From assembly GCA_003223995.1 (NCBI GenBank), contig QHYA01000062.1:1-47105 (forward strand): a stretch of DNA of 47,105 bases. The letters run 5' to 3'. A program made the translations under genes and the position numbers. The notes below the pieces were generated by a model, which was given only the letters and a program-made list of their open reading frames with translations, was not told where the DNA came from and ran no database searches. Of the stretch, positions 17,615 to 25,791 are shown piece by piece. The stretch's first letter is position 1, and every line of letters starts with the position of its first letter. The stretch comes from Acidobacteriota bacterium (GTDB lineage: Bacteria; Acidobacteriota; Polarisedimenticolia; QHYA01).

Positions 17615-17968
17615 ATGAATTGCGAAGACGAGCTGGAAGCTGCTTTCCGCTGGATGTTGAGGGCCGGCGTGAGACCCCGATCGATTCGCGTCTTCACCCG
17701 AGAGATTGTGGTGAATCGGCTCTCGGAAGGCCCGCTCGAACGCTCGGCGGTCTCCGAGACAGTGAGATCTTGCGTGCTGGGCGCCGCCAGAGTCGCCGTC
17801 GAAGGGGAGTCGCGGGAAGAGTTGCTGCGACTCGTCAGCGCGGCAGCGCTGGAAGCTGTTCACGGGCAAGGTGGCGAGACAGCGCTGTGGCTCGCAGATG
17901 CGCGCCGCGCGCTACGCCTGGCCCTCCAGGAGCTACAAGCGGCTTGGCTAGCGGAGGACCTGCTTTAG
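17615..17968 (+). CDS. Hypothetical protein, 117 aa
   Basis: Helix-rich, Ala/Leu/Arg/Glu-rich cytosolic protein ('MNCEDELEAAFRWMLRAG', 'EELLRLVSAAALEAVHG', 'ARRALRLALQELQAAWLAEDLL'). It has no signal peptide, membrane segment or recognised motif. It lies 108 bases after clpB on the same strand, has a weak ribosome binding site, and ends 12 bases from the convergent hydrolase gene. Composition agrees with its neighbours, but the gene call rests mostly on frame and position. Confidence 0.5.
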   Translation: MNCEDELEAAFRWMLRAGVRPRSIRVFTREIVVNRLSEGPLERSAVSETVRSCVLGAARVAVEGESREELLRLVSAAALEAVHGQGGETALWLADARRALRLALQELQAAWLAEDLL

Positions 17969-17980
17969 GCGGCTTCCGAG

Positions 17981-18868
17981 TCAGTTTGTCCCCTTCCCCC
18001 TCGACAAACTCCGGTGGACGATCTCGAGCCAGTCCTTCGCGGAGATGAAGCCCGAGCCCCAGGACTTCCACTCATCGGACATTCCCTCCGACTGGATCTG
18101 ATCCAGAGTCTTGCCGGCCGCCATCTTCGAGCGCACCAGGACGATGCTCTCCGTCGGCATTCGATGGAACGTCTTGAGGTCCTCGGCACCGGACAGCGGG
18201 CCGTGACCTGGAATGATCTTGACGCCGGGAGGAAGCTTCCCGAGCACTGCCTCGACGTTCCTGGCCATCCCCTCGACGTCCCCGCCGCTGTCCAGATCCA
18301 CGAAAGGAAACATGCCGGAGAAGAAGTCATCCCCCATGTGGAGGACGTTGGAGCCGGTGAAGAGAATGACGGAGTCGCCGTCCGTATGGCCGCGGGGATA
18401 ATGAAGCGCCCGGATCTCTTCTCCGTTGAACCAGACGGAAAGCGATTCGTCGAAAGTGATCACCGGAAGAGCTTCCTTCGGCGACGGAGCGATAACCCGA
18501 CCGCGTCCTTTCTGCTCGGTCTGCAAGCGCTTGCGAACGTTTGACTGAGCGATGATCGGCGCTTCGGGGCCGAATTCCTTGTTCCCTCCCGTATGGTCGC
18601 CGTGCCAGTGCGTGTTGAGCACGAACTTCAGCTTCCCCTCCCCCAGCTTCCTGAGAGCGGCGCGGATCTTCTCGGCCAGAGGCGCGAACTGATCATCGAC
18701 AATCAGAATGCCGTCGGGCCCGACCGAAACGCCGATGTTTCCCCCGGCTCCCTGAAGCATGTAAACGTTGCCGGCCACATGAATCGTCGTGATCTCGACC
18801 TTGGATAGGTCCTGCTGCTGGGCAAGAAGGACACCGGAGAACATTGCGACGAGGACCGCGCTTGTCAT
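17981..18868 (-). CDS. Secreted metallo-beta-lactamase-fold hydrolase
   Basis: 295 residues from ATG 18868, chosen because GGGAGG lies just upstream and the product then begins with a signal peptide (MTSAVLVAMFSGVLLAQQ). The zinc motif 'THWHGDHTGG' gives His87, His89, Asp91 and His92. Further ligands fit 'YPRGHTDGDSVI', 'LHMGDDFFSG' and 'IIPGHGPL'. This is the MBL superfamily. Similarity is to broad periplasmic hydrolases rather than to a proven beta-lactamase, so the substrate is open. The next gene (membrane protein) is 23 bases upstream in the same direction, suggesting one transcription unit. Confidence 0.87.
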   Translation of the reverse strand: MTSAVLVAMFSGVLLAQQQDLSKVEITTIHVAGNVYMLQGAGGNIGVSVGPDGILIVDDQFAPLAEKIRAALRKLGEGKLKFVLNTHWHGDHTGGNKEFGPEAPIIAQSNVRKRLQTEQKGRGRVIAPSPKEALPVITFDESLSVWFNGEEIRALHYPRGHTDGDSVILFTGSNVLHMGDDFFSGMFPFVDLDSGGDVEGMARNVEAVLGKLPPGVKIIPGHGPLSGAEDLKTFHRMPTESIVLVRSKMAAGKTLDQIQSEGMSDEWKSWGSGFISAKDWLEIVHRSLSRGKGTN

Positions 18869-18891
18869 GTTCCCTCCCGGAACTGGTGGTT

Positions 18892-19896
18892 TCATCCGTA
18901 TCCGCCGCCTTCCTGGCCGGCCATGAAGTGTTTCCGCATGAACAAGAGGTAGCCGAGACCAAGGCCTGTGAGGGCGGCGGTGCCGGCAACGAGCGCGGAG
19001 CAGCTCGGCGTACCGAACTGCCGGAGGACCTGAATCTCCTCCTCGGGCATATTCATCGCCCGGCAGATCTCGATAAGGTCCATCCGGAGGAAGCTCGTCA
19101 CCGCGGAGGCGCCCGTGACGAGTAAGAAGAGCGCGGAACCCCACCACGCCGGCATCCTGAGCGCGTATGACCCCCAAGCGAGGATGCCCGCGACGGCGCC
19201 GCTCGACAGAAGAAGCAGTCTCGCGGGCATCCCTGAGACGACATAGCCAAAGACCGGCAAAGCAGGCCGGAAGAGAGCCGGTATGACGAGCAATGCGCAA
19301 CCCCAGAGCGTGATGCTCCAGGCCAGCACCTGCGGTGGACAGCGGTCCGTCCAGCTCGGAGCCGGGTGGCGCGCCTCACAAGTGAGCCTGACGTCCTGCG
19401 ATCGGTAGCCCCATATGAAAACCGCCGGCAAGAGGATGTCCATCACCACGAGCACGGCGGCAGCAGCGATCCCGGCGACGGCCATGGCCGCGGACGGCAA
19501 GGCCTCCGAACCCGGCCAGGAGGAAAGGAACTGGTCTTCGATCAGCACGAGCAGAACCAGAAGAGCGAGTCCCGCGAGAAGCCACGTCCAGGACACCATG
19601 AGCATCACGGGCCGCACCCACCGCTGCGCTCTCATCGAGCCGACGCCGCTCCAGATGAAGACCGCACCCATCAGCTCGTAGAGGAGCGACGCGGTCAGCA
19701 CGGCCCCCCATTCGCCTTGGGCCACATCGAATCCCGGCAGCTTGACCGTCTTCGGAAGCGCGATCAGCAACATCGGCAAGCCGCCGAGGAGTATGCAGGC
19801 GACACCGACGAGGATGGAGAGTGCTCCGAGGACGAGGAGGCGTGTCCTGCGGTCCTTGAATGAGTGCTCGCCAGGGGTTGCTTCCCGCTGAGCCAC
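18892..19896 (-). CDS. Polytopic membrane protein, unknown function
   Basis: About 334 residues from GTG 19896 (GAGGG upstream); the frame extends further but overlaps the next gene's 3' end. At least seven hydrophobic segments are visible, including 'LLVLGALSILVGVACILLGG', 'SWTWLLAGLALLVLLVLI', 'AVAGIAAAAVLVVMDILL', 'VLAWSITLWGCALLVIPAL' and 'LVAGTAALTGLGLGYLLFM'. The C-terminus is short and cytosolic (GQEGGGYG). No catalytic motif was recognised. It sits between the secreted hydrolase and the sulfatase-fold/TPR lipoprotein, all on the minus strand. Confidence 0.7.
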   Translation of the reverse strand: MAQREATPGEHSFKDRRTRLLVLGALSILVGVACILLGGLPMLLIALPKTVKLPGFDVAQGEWGAVLTASLLYELMGAVFIWSGVGSMRAQRWVRPVMLMVSWTWLLAGLALLVLLVLIEDQFLSSWPGSEALPSAAMAVAGIAAAAVLVVMDILLPAVFIWGYRSQDVRLTCEARHPAPSWTDRCPPQVLAWSITLWGCALLVIPALFRPALPVFGYVVSGMPARLLLLSSGAVAGILAWGSYALRMPAWWGSALFLLVTGASAVTSFLRMDLIEICRAMNMPEEEIQVLRQFGTPSCSALVAGTAALTGLGLGYLLFMRKHFMAGQEGGGYG

Positions 19897-19966
19897 GCTC
19901 GCCCTCTTTCGTTGGGTTCTGGAGTCGGTGCGCCGACCGTGATGGTGGCGCCGGCTCGTCTCGAGG

Positions 19967-22444
19967 CTACCGCCTTCCCGAGGTTCCCTCCGTGGCGATG
20001 GGGTCGCGCGGATTGATCGCCAGCGCCCGCTGGTAGGAGGCCAGCGCCCGCTCACGGTCCCCCTTCACCTTGGCGAGATAGAGTCCCCAGTAGGAATGGA
20101 CTCGCGACTCGCTGGGAAAACGACTCTCGACCTCGTCCAGAAGCTGCCGCCCTTCCGATTCTCGCCCCTCGTAGAGCAGCACCCGAGCCAGCTCCAGTCG
20201 CGGCTGGACAAGGTCTGGAGCAGCCTCCAACGCAGCTCGGTATTCTTTCTCCGAGTCCTTCAGCTTCCCGCTGATCAGGAAGAGGCTTCCGAGGTTCATC
20301 CGAGCCACGGCGTTGCGGGGGTCAAGCCGCGCCGCGTGCCGGAAGGATTCCCCGGCTCCGGCAAGGTCGCGATGGCGCAGTTGCAAGCCTCCCAGCTCGT
20401 TCCACGAGCGCGGATCCTCGGGCCGGAGGCGCGTGTATGCCATCATCACCTCTTCTGCCTCCCTTTCACGGCCGGATGACTCGAACATCGAGACCAGCGT
20501 ACGCCTGAAGGGGACGGTGTCAGGGGCTGCGGCCACGCCGCGACGGATCTCCTCGATCGCCTCGTCCGACTTGCCCGTCCGGAACAGCAACCTGCCCAGG
20601 AGCACTCTTGCCGACGCCGCTGCAGAAGACAGCTTTGCCGCCGTCCGGTACTCCTCGATGGCCTGCTCCTTCTCGTCCAGCATCTCGAGCGCACGGCCCA
20701 GCTTCATGTGCGCTGCGGCGTAACGCGGCTCGATCGAGACGAGTTTCCTCAGGACCTCGCTCGCCTCCACGAGCAGAGCGCGCTGCCCGCTCGCGGCCGC
20801 TGGTTCGCTGGCACTTCCCGCGCCGGCCGCCATGAGAAGCGCTTCCCCGAGCTGTTCCTTCACCGAGGGGCTTTCGGGAAATTCTCCTCCCAGGGCCCGC
20901 AAAGACTCAACAGCCTGAGAATAGTTCCCACGAGTCAGCTCGTACATGCTTCGATCGAAGCGAGCCACGAGCTCGCCGCCGTCCTTCGGATCTCGGAGGG
21001 CCGCGGACGGCTCCGGCACAGGGTCGAGGGAGGCTCCTGCTGCCCGGCCCGCATAACCAAGGCTGGCCAGCTTCTGGCGGTCTTCCTCGGTCGCGGCGGA
21101 GACAGAGCGAGCGGCTGCTTCGTCCTTGGCAGCGGCGAACCGTCCCCGGAGCAGCATCTGGAAACGCTTCGCCTGCTCGCTGTTCGTCCCGGCCAGGTTG
21201 GCCGTCTCGTCGGGATCCGCGGCGATGTCGTAGAGCTCCGGCCTCGGCGCGTCGATATATTTCCACTTCGCATCGCGCAGCATCCGCAGTGGGCTGAAGC
21301 GGAACTCTGCCCAGGGACCGATGCACTCTCCCATGACCGGCAGCGGCTGGAGAGGTTTCCCCTCGATGAGTGGCACGAGGCTGCGGCCTTGCATCCCGGT
21401 GGGGCCGCGCGCGCCGAGCAGGTCGAGGGCCGTGGGCATCAGGTCCACCTGGGAGACGACCTGCCCGATGCGGCGAGGTGAGGAGAGGATCCACGGAACG
21501 CTCACGATCAGGGGAACGCGGACGGTCGCCTGATAGACAAAGTAGCTGTGCGTCGGCTCGCCGTGCTCTCCCAGGGCTTCGCCATGATCGGCCGTGAGAA
21601 GGACGGCCGTCCTCTTCGCTGCGCCGCTTCTCTCCAGCGCGTCCAGCAGCACGCCGACGGCCTCGTCCACGGCCGCCACTTCCCCCGCATAGGGGGCACC
21701 GGCATAGAGCGCGGCGAGATGGGGGGGCGGCTCGTAGGGGAAGTGCGGGTCGTAGTAGTGCACCCAGAGGAAGAAGCTCTCGCCGGAGGACGCTGTCTTC
21801 TCCAGCCACTGCAGAACCGAGCGGTCGACCTCGCTGGCCCTACGTTCCAGCGGCATGCTGCCGGCCGCCTTATCGAAGACGCCGGCGGAGTCGAACGCTT
21901 CATCATAGACCTCGAACCCCTGCCCGAGTCCGAATTGTGAGGCCACCGGGAAGGCGCCCACGAAGGCGGCCGTCCGGAAGCCCCGCGCCCGCAGCGTCTC
22001 CGCGAGTGTCGTCTCCTCTTCGGACAGCACGTAGGAGACGTTGTCACGGACTCCATGTGCGACCGGGTAACGGCCCGTCATGATGCTGGCGTGCGCGGGG
22101 AGCGTGATCGGCGCGACGGCGAGGACGTCCTCGAACAGCGCGCCGGTCCGTGCGAGGAGGTCTATCCTGGGGGTCGCGGGCCGCAGCGCCCCGTAACAAC
22201 CGAGACGATCGGCGCGGAGAGTGTCCACGGTGATCAGCACGAGCGAGCGGCCACCCGCTCCGCGTGACGCCCGGCTGCCGACTCTCTCGGAACAGCCCGC
22301 CGTCCAAAGCAAACATAGACCGGCAACGACGATCGCGCCGAGATGTTTGCTGGAGATGAGAGGCGAGGTTGGGGCACGAGCGGAGTTCGAGCCCGTGGTT
22401 CTGTTCGTCACGGCAGAGTCGCCAATTTCACAATCTCCCGGCAC
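19967..22444 (-). CDS. Sulfatase/alkaline-phosphatase-fold lipoprotein with C-terminal TPR repeats
   Basis: 825 residues from GTG 22444. A lipobox 'LLWTAGC' puts the lipidated Cys at 51, with a rather long leader. The sulfatase fold (about 65-440) shows 'LITVDTLRADRLGCYG', 'TGRYPVAHGVRDN', 'FLWVHYYDPHFPYEPP' and 'LLTADHGEALGEHGEPTH'. The catalytic position reads 'PITLPAHASIMTG', with Thr114 where true sulfatases carry a Cys or Ser that becomes formylglycine; Thr is the nucleophile of phosphatase and phosphotransferase relatives. TPR-like repeats fill about 540-810 ('YAAAHMKLGRALEMLDEKEQAIEEY', 'NAVARMNLGSLFLISGKLKDSEKEY'). A periplasmic role in phosphoryl-group or lipid-headgroup transfer is possible but unproven. 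Confidence 0.87.
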   Translation of the reverse strand: MPGDCEIGDSAVTNRTTGSNSARAPTSPLISSKHLGAIVVAGLCLLWTAGCSERVGSRASRGAGGRSLVLITVDTLRADRLGCYGALRPATPRIDLLARTGALFEDVLAVAPITLPAHASIMTGRYPVAHGVRDNVSYVLSEEETTLAETLRARGFRTAAFVGAFPVASQFGLGQGFEVYDEAFDSAGVFDKAAGSMPLERRASEVDRSVLQWLEKTASSGESFFLWVHYYDPHFPYEPPPHLAALYAGAPYAGEVAAVDEAVGVLLDALERSGAAKRTAVLLTADHGEALGEHGEPTHSYFVYQATVRVPLIVSVPWILSSPRRIGQVVSQVDLMPTALDLLGARGPTGMQGRSLVPLIEGKPLQPLPVMGECIGPWAEFRFSPLRMLRDAKWKYIDAPRPELYDIAADPDETANLAGTNSEQAKRFQMLLRGRFAAAKDEAAARSVSAATEEDRQKLASLGYAGRAAGASLDPVPEPSAALRDPKDGGELVARFDRSMYELTRGNYSQAVESLRALGGEFPESPSVKEQLGEALLMAAGAGSASEPAAASGQRALLVEASEVLRKLVSIEPRYAAAHMKLGRALEMLDEKEQAIEEYRTAAKLSSAAASARVLLGRLLFRTGKSDEAIEEIRRGVAAAPDTVPFRRTLVSMFESSGREREAEEVMMAYTRLRPEDPRSWNELGGLQLRHRDLAGAGESFRHAARLDPRNAVARMNLGSLFLISGKLKDSEKEYRAALEAAPDLVQPRLELARVLLYEGRESEGRQLLDEVESRFPSESRVHSYWGLYLAKVKGDRERALASYQRALAINPRDPIATEGTSGRR

Positions 22445-22552
22445 AACCCTGGGGAGCGGCCCCGCGATCGCTCGAATCGTACGTCCACTCCTTCAACCGG
22501 ACAAGCTCCTGACCGTACCATCAAGCGCATCAAACCGAATCGATCAGAGAAG

Positions 22553-22571
22553 ATGCGATATTATGCGATAT
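22553..22571. repeat. Tandem 9-bp repeat upstream of the DUF2283 gene pair
   Basis: ATGCGATAT occurs at 22553-22561 and again at 22563-22571, one helical turn apart, 78 bases before the small-gene pair at 22649. The AT-rich composition stands out locally. It could be an autoregulator's operator, or simply part of the shared divergent intergenic region (22445-22648), which shows no gene. Confidence 0.4.
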
Positions 22572-22648
22572 CATCCAAGCCCATGCGGGAGGGCGAACGC
22601 AAGGCACCTGTGTCTTTGGCTTGCGGTGCTAGCAGCCCCTGAGGACAG

Positions 22649-22969
22649 ATGAAGCTCCTCCACGACTTCCAGGGTCTCGCGATTCGCCTGACCGATGAGC
22701 GGCGGGCGCACATCCTCGAACACCCGGAAATGGCCTCGATGGAGGCGGCGATCGAGGAGACCTTGCTCCAGCCGGAGCGGGTCGTGCAGTCCTTCAGTGA
22801 CCCGCAGGCGAGGCTGTACTATCGTTTCTACTTTCGCACTATGATGGGCGGCAAGTACCTGTGCGTCGTCGTGAAAACCCTCGAGGCCGACGCGTTCGTT
22901 TTGACCGCCTACCTGACCGACCGCATCAAGAAAGGGGTGCCGCTATGGCCGACGACCGGAAGCGATTGA
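22649..22969 (+). CDS. Small protein, possible toxin partner of a DUF2283 protein
   Basis: 106 residues. The pattern 'RLTDERRAHILEHPEM', 'ETLLQPERVVQS', 'DPQARLYYRFYFRT' and 'KYLCVVVKTLEADAFVLTAYLTDRIKKG' resembles small single-domain proteins of the RelE/BrnT/PBECR-like nuclease type, where a short helix pair precedes a beta-sheet. No catalytic set can be confirmed. The stop lies 25 bases inside the DUF2283 gene, so the two are coexpressed. The toxin idea rests on size, pairing and fold pattern only. Confidence 0.7.
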   Translation: MKLLHDFQGLAIRLTDERRAHILEHPEMASMEAAIEETLLQPERVVQSFSDPQARLYYRFYFRTMMGGKYLCVVVKTLEADAFVLTAYLTDRIKKGVPLWPTTGSD

Positions 22970-23151
22970 AGATCTGGTACGACCCGGAAGGGGATTACCT
23001 GGAAGTGATCTTCGACCAGAAGCCCGGCTACTTTCGCGAGACCCAGAGCGACCAAGTGATGGAGAAGGTCGACGAGGAGGGCAACGTTCTCGGCTTCTCC
23101 GTGCTCCGCGTGAGCGCGATGAAGGCAAAGCCGCTCGAGGTCGCACTCTGA
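22945..23151 (+). CDS. DUF2283-family small protein
   Basis: 68 residues. 'LKIWYDPEGDYLEVIFDQKPGYFRET' followed by 'VMEKVDEEGNVLGFSVLRVSA' is the DUF2283 signature (YDpE-D-L, DeeG-iiGfsil). Members are short beta-rich proteins, often encoded next to putative toxins. It overlaps the upstream small gene by 25 bases. An antitoxin role is a reasonable guess from the arrangement but is not shown by the sequence. Confidence 0.82.
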   Translation: MADDRKRLKIWYDPEGDYLEVIFDQKPGYFRETQSDQVMEKVDEEGNVLGFSVLRVSAMKAKPLEVAL

Positions 23152-23219
23152 ACACGCCTGGGATGATCTGAGCCGATGGCCTACGTCGTCAATCGGGTCG
23201 TATAACTTGTTGTGAGGAT

Positions 23220-23295
23220 TGGTGGAGCTGACGGGGATCGAACCCGTGACCTCCTGACTGCCAGTCAGGCACTCTCCCAGCTGAGCTACAGCCCC
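23220..23295 (-). tRNA. tRNA-Ala (GGC), CCA encoded
   Basis: On the minus strand the acceptor GGGGCTG pairs with CAGCTCC (one G-U), followed by discriminator A and CCA at 23222-23220. The anticodon stem CCTGA/TCAGG encloses loop CTGGCAG, giving GGC. The T-loop is TTCGATC and the D-arm contains TAGCTCAG. Its 5' end overlaps the last codons of the upstream coiled-coil gene, which stops at a TAG inside the tRNA. Confidence 0.96.
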
Positions 23296-23903
23296 AGGTG
23301 TTCTTCTTCTCCGGTGGTCTCTCCCGATGTGGACGAGCTCTTCTCCTTCGCCGCCGAGCCCTTCTGCGTTTCCTGTGCTTCGAGGTCCTCCGAGCGGAAC
23401 TCCTCCGCCACGCCGAGGATATCCTCGAGGGGGTCGATCGGCAAAGCGTTCGACACCGCGGGTCGCTGCGCCTCAAGGACCGCCTTCGCCGCGGACCGAT
23501 TCTCCAGTGGCGCCGTCAGGGCGGAGCCGACGATTCCCAGCCGGTGCGACTCGCGCGGAGCCTTGTCAGCAGACGCGGCACGGCGTCTCGAAGCGGCGTT
23601 TACAGCGCTTCCGATCTCCTTCTCCGTGGCCAGGATCTTCGCATCGATTTCAGCCACGCGGTCCGAAAACCTGTTCAGATCTCCTAACGCCATGGCGCCG
23701 GTCCGGATTCTCGCATAGACCGCTTCTCCCAGCCGCCGGAGGGCCTCCGTGCGTTGCCTGCGGAGTGCGGCGGCCTCTACTCTCATTCTTGACAGCCGCC
23801 ACGCTCGCCCGGCCTCTTTCTGGAAGCGCCCCGAGAATCCTCTGAGGAGGTCCAGTGAACGGCCGAGCAGGTTGGGTTTTCCGGGGCCTCCTCGTATCGC
23901 CAC
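23286..23903 (-). CDS. Coiled-coil protein of unknown function ending inside tRNA-Ala
   Basis: 205 residues from GTG 23903, which has GAGGAG ten bases upstream; the frame is open to 24206 but that part reads through selC. The central region is a strong coiled coil ('AAALRRQRTEALRRLGEAVYARIRTG', 'LNRFSDRVAEIDAKILATEKEIGSAV'). The tail is acidic and low in complexity ('EEFRSEDLEAQETQKGSAAKEKSSS'). There is no signal peptide or membrane segment. The stop codon TAG (23286-23288) is formed by tRNA-Ala bases, so the mRNA and the tRNA share ten bases and may be cotranscribed. No family recognised. Confidence 0.65.
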   Translation of the reverse strand: MAIRGGPGKPNLLGRSLDLLRGFSGRFQKEAGRAWRLSRMRVEAAALRRQRTEALRRLGEAVYARIRTGAMALGDLNRFSDRVAEIDAKILATEKEIGSAVNAASRRRAASADKAPRESHRLGIVGSALTAPLENRSAAKAVLEAQRPAVSNALPIDPLEDILGVAEEFRSEDLEAQETQKGSAAKEKSSSTSGETTGEEEHLGL

Positions 23904-24119
23904 CGTTCGGGTTCTCCTCACGAGACTTGAGGAAACAGCCTGCCGCAATGTCCGTGTCAATTTATAAGGCGCGGGTTCGCCCGCTGTCAAATTGGAAGCA
24001 CCGTCAAAAACATCGTCAGAAACCGGCTCTTCCCCGAAGGCTCCGGCGCTCCCGGCGGGCCGGCAAGCCCCGCGCTCTTGCAGGACGATGCACGCGCGGG
24101 GCAAGATTACGGCTCCCGT

Positions 24120-24218
24120 GGAAGCGAATGGGTGCTGGTGTGCCCCCCGGACTTCAAATCCGCGCGCGGCGATCCGAGAGGCTCGCTGGGTGGGTTCGAT
24201 TCCCACACGCTTCCGCCA
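24120..24218 (+). tRNA. selC: tRNA-Sec (selenocysteine, TCA anticodon)
   Basis: The ends GGAAGCG and CGCTTCC pair, then discriminator G and CCA (24216-24218). The anticodon loop CTTCAAA within GGA/TCC gives TCA, which reads UGA; 'GGACTTCAAATCC' is identical to the Escherichia coli selC core. The D-arm has a six-pair stem (GGGTGC/GTGCCC) with a TGGT loop, and there is a long variable arm, both typical of bacterial tRNA-Sec. The T-arm is GTGGG-TTCGATT-CCCAC. Total length is 99 bases with CCA. The possible eighth acceptor pair is A-A here. No selA, selB or selD lies in the window. Confidence 0.93.
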
Positions 24219-24236
24219 CCGCCTTGTCTCATTCCT

Positions 24237-24252
24237 ATAAGCAGGCGCTTAT
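24237..24252 (+). terminator. Hairpin after selC, possible terminator
   Basis: ATAAGC and GCTTAT form a perfect six-pair stem around AGGC, 19 bases after the tRNA-Sec 3' end. No T tract follows, so it may instead be a processing structure. Confidence 0.3.
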
Positions 24253-24334
24253 GCTTCCGAAAAGGGGCCGCACGGAACAATGAAGCCCACGGCTCGCCGT
24301 CGATTCTATGCGAGTGATCACGCCTCGAGTCTCA

Positions 24335-25015
24335 TCAGCGATCCTCTTGCTGAGCTTCCGGATCTCGGGCGGGCCCCTGGCCGACAGGCGGTTCTTGAGG
24401 GGAGCCGGTCCCCGGCGGGCCAGCTGGCCCCCAATCTGACGGTGGTCCGGAGCCTCCCCACCCCTGGGTGCCGGGCGCACCCCACCCGCTTGGCTGGGGC
24501 GGCGGAGGGGGCGCGATGGGCGAACGCGAGCCTCGATCCATGAGCGCAGCAGTGAGCACTCCAGCGAGCGTCGACAGCAGAGCGAAGAAGAATACCGAGG
24601 AGATCAGCGCTAGGACCATCCTGAAGACGCTCGTTTGCTGCTCGAAGGCTTGCATGATCGCCCTCTCCATCTCCGGAGGGAACCCTTCCACGTTCTTCAG
24701 AATGGATTCGACCATGGATTGAGCGAACTCCCGCAGTTGCTCCCCGAACAGCAGGTTCACGACCATCTCCACCGTCCACGCGGAGAATCCGCCAAAGAGG
24801 CCGGCGACCAGACCCGCCATTGCACCGTCGGAGACCCTGCACGGGTAGCCGGTCCGTCTTCCCTCTCGGATGTAAAGCATGGCGGCCAGCCATCCGGCGG
24901 CCCACAGCCACAGGCAGCAGCAACAGTTGCCGACGTTCAAGCCGGGTATGCCGGAAGCGACTCCGAACAGGACGCCGGCCAGCAGCGTCGGGCGGAGAAG
25001 GTCAGGTTTCTGCAT
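24335..25015 (-). CDS. Small membrane protein with a CCCC motif and proline-rich tail
   Basis: 226 residues from ATG 25015, which overlaps the stop of the DUF2085 gene as TGATG. Four hydrophobic segments: 'LLAGVLFGVASGIPGLNVGN', 'CCCCLWLWAAGWLAAMLYI', 'DGAMAGLVAGLFGGFSAW' and 'VLALISSVFFFALLSTLAGVL'. The N-terminal Cys cluster (NCCCCLW) at the first membrane boundary is notable. The C-terminus is Pro/Gly-rich ('PPPPPQPSGWGAPG...'). Similar DUF4199-like or unnamed membrane proteins exist in related genomes, but I cannot fix a family. Function unknown. Confidence 0.68.
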   Translation of the reverse strand: MQKPDLLRPTLLAGVLFGVASGIPGLNVGNCCCCLWLWAAGWLAAMLYIREGRRTGYPCRVSDGAMAGLVAGLFGGFSAWTVEMVVNLLFGEQLREFAQSMVESILKNVEGFPPEMERAIMQAFEQQTSVFRMVLALISSVFFFALLSTLAGVLTAALMDRGSRSPIAPPPPPQPSGWGAPGTQGWGGSGPPSDWGPAGPPGTGSPQEPPVGQGPARDPEAQQEDR

Positions 25016-25665
25016 CAGGCCCCTCCTCCGCCCGGCGGCCTGCATGTGGCGGCGGGCCCGGGCACCGGCTGCCGGTGTAGAGGATGAACTCCGGACGGCG
25101 CGAAAATCTGCGCCAGCGAGGGGACAACCAGCATCGAGGCAGCAGTGGCGGCGACGAAGGCCGTGGCCGCGCGCAGGGTCGACCAATCAGGCACCAGGCC
25201 CACGCGGCTTGCAAGCGGATGAAGAACGGCGGGACCCAGGAGGGCGAGGAGAACCGATCGGCGAGGAGTCACGGCGAACCTCTCGATTCCTTGGCACGCG
25301 GACCGGCCGGACGCGGCGGACAACAACCGGACCGCCACAGACAGCAGAGCCCCCGCAAGAAGCCCCAGGTAGAAACCGGTGCATCGAGCGCAAACGGCCA
25401 GGGGCTGCCCGGCAACGAGAAAGGACCTTTCCTGTCTCTGGTGACAGACCGATGCGAAGAAACTCCTGCACAGCAGTCCGGTCTCAGTCCAGCCGGAGGC
25501 GAGGGCAAGTGGTGAAGCGAAGACGAGCACACAAGGAAGCGCCAGGGCGGCGAGCGCGACGAGATGAACAGAAACGACGCCGGCGCCTCGTACGGCAAGA
25601 CCACCCGAGCCCTGCACGGGAATGGCGCCCTCGTCCCTCACGCGCCGCTTGCTGCCGGCCTCCAT
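25015..25665 (-). CDS. DUF2085 membrane protein
   Basis: About 216 residues from ATG 25665; an alternative start lies 12 codons upstream (25701). The DUF2085 signature 'CHQRQERSFLVAGQPLAVCARCTGFYLG' is clear, with paired Cys and CxxC. At least four membrane helices follow ('VHLVALAALALPCVLVFAS', 'LLAGALLSVAVRLLSA', 'VLLALLGPAVLHPLAS', 'AATAFVAATAASMLVVPSL'). The family's function is unknown. Its TGA overlaps the ATG of the CCCC-motif membrane gene, so both belong to one transcript. It is divergent from the CPBP protease gene 127 bases away. Confidence 0.8.
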   Translation of the reverse strand: MEAGSKRRVRDEGAIPVQGSGGLAVRGAGVVSVHLVALAALALPCVLVFASPLALASGWTETGLLCRSFFASVCHQRQERSFLVAGQPLAVCARCTGFYLGLLAGALLSVAVRLLSAASGRSACQGIERFAVTPRRSVLLALLGPAVLHPLASRVGLVPDWSTLRAATAFVAATAASMLVVPSLAQIFAPSGVHPLHRQPVPGPAATCRPPGGGGA

Positions 25666-25791
25666 GCGCGCCGCCCCCCAGACAGGGGCGCATTCTACCA
25701 AACTCCCAAAGGTCCCATCGGTCGTCCCGCGCGCCGATGCGAGCGACGATCAAGCTGGACTTGACAGGTCGTTCCATATCAGAATCGACCT

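Noticed and set aside
23904..24119. Upstream extension of the coiled-coil gene to 24206
   Set aside because: That frame would read through selC; GTG 23903 has the ribosome site.
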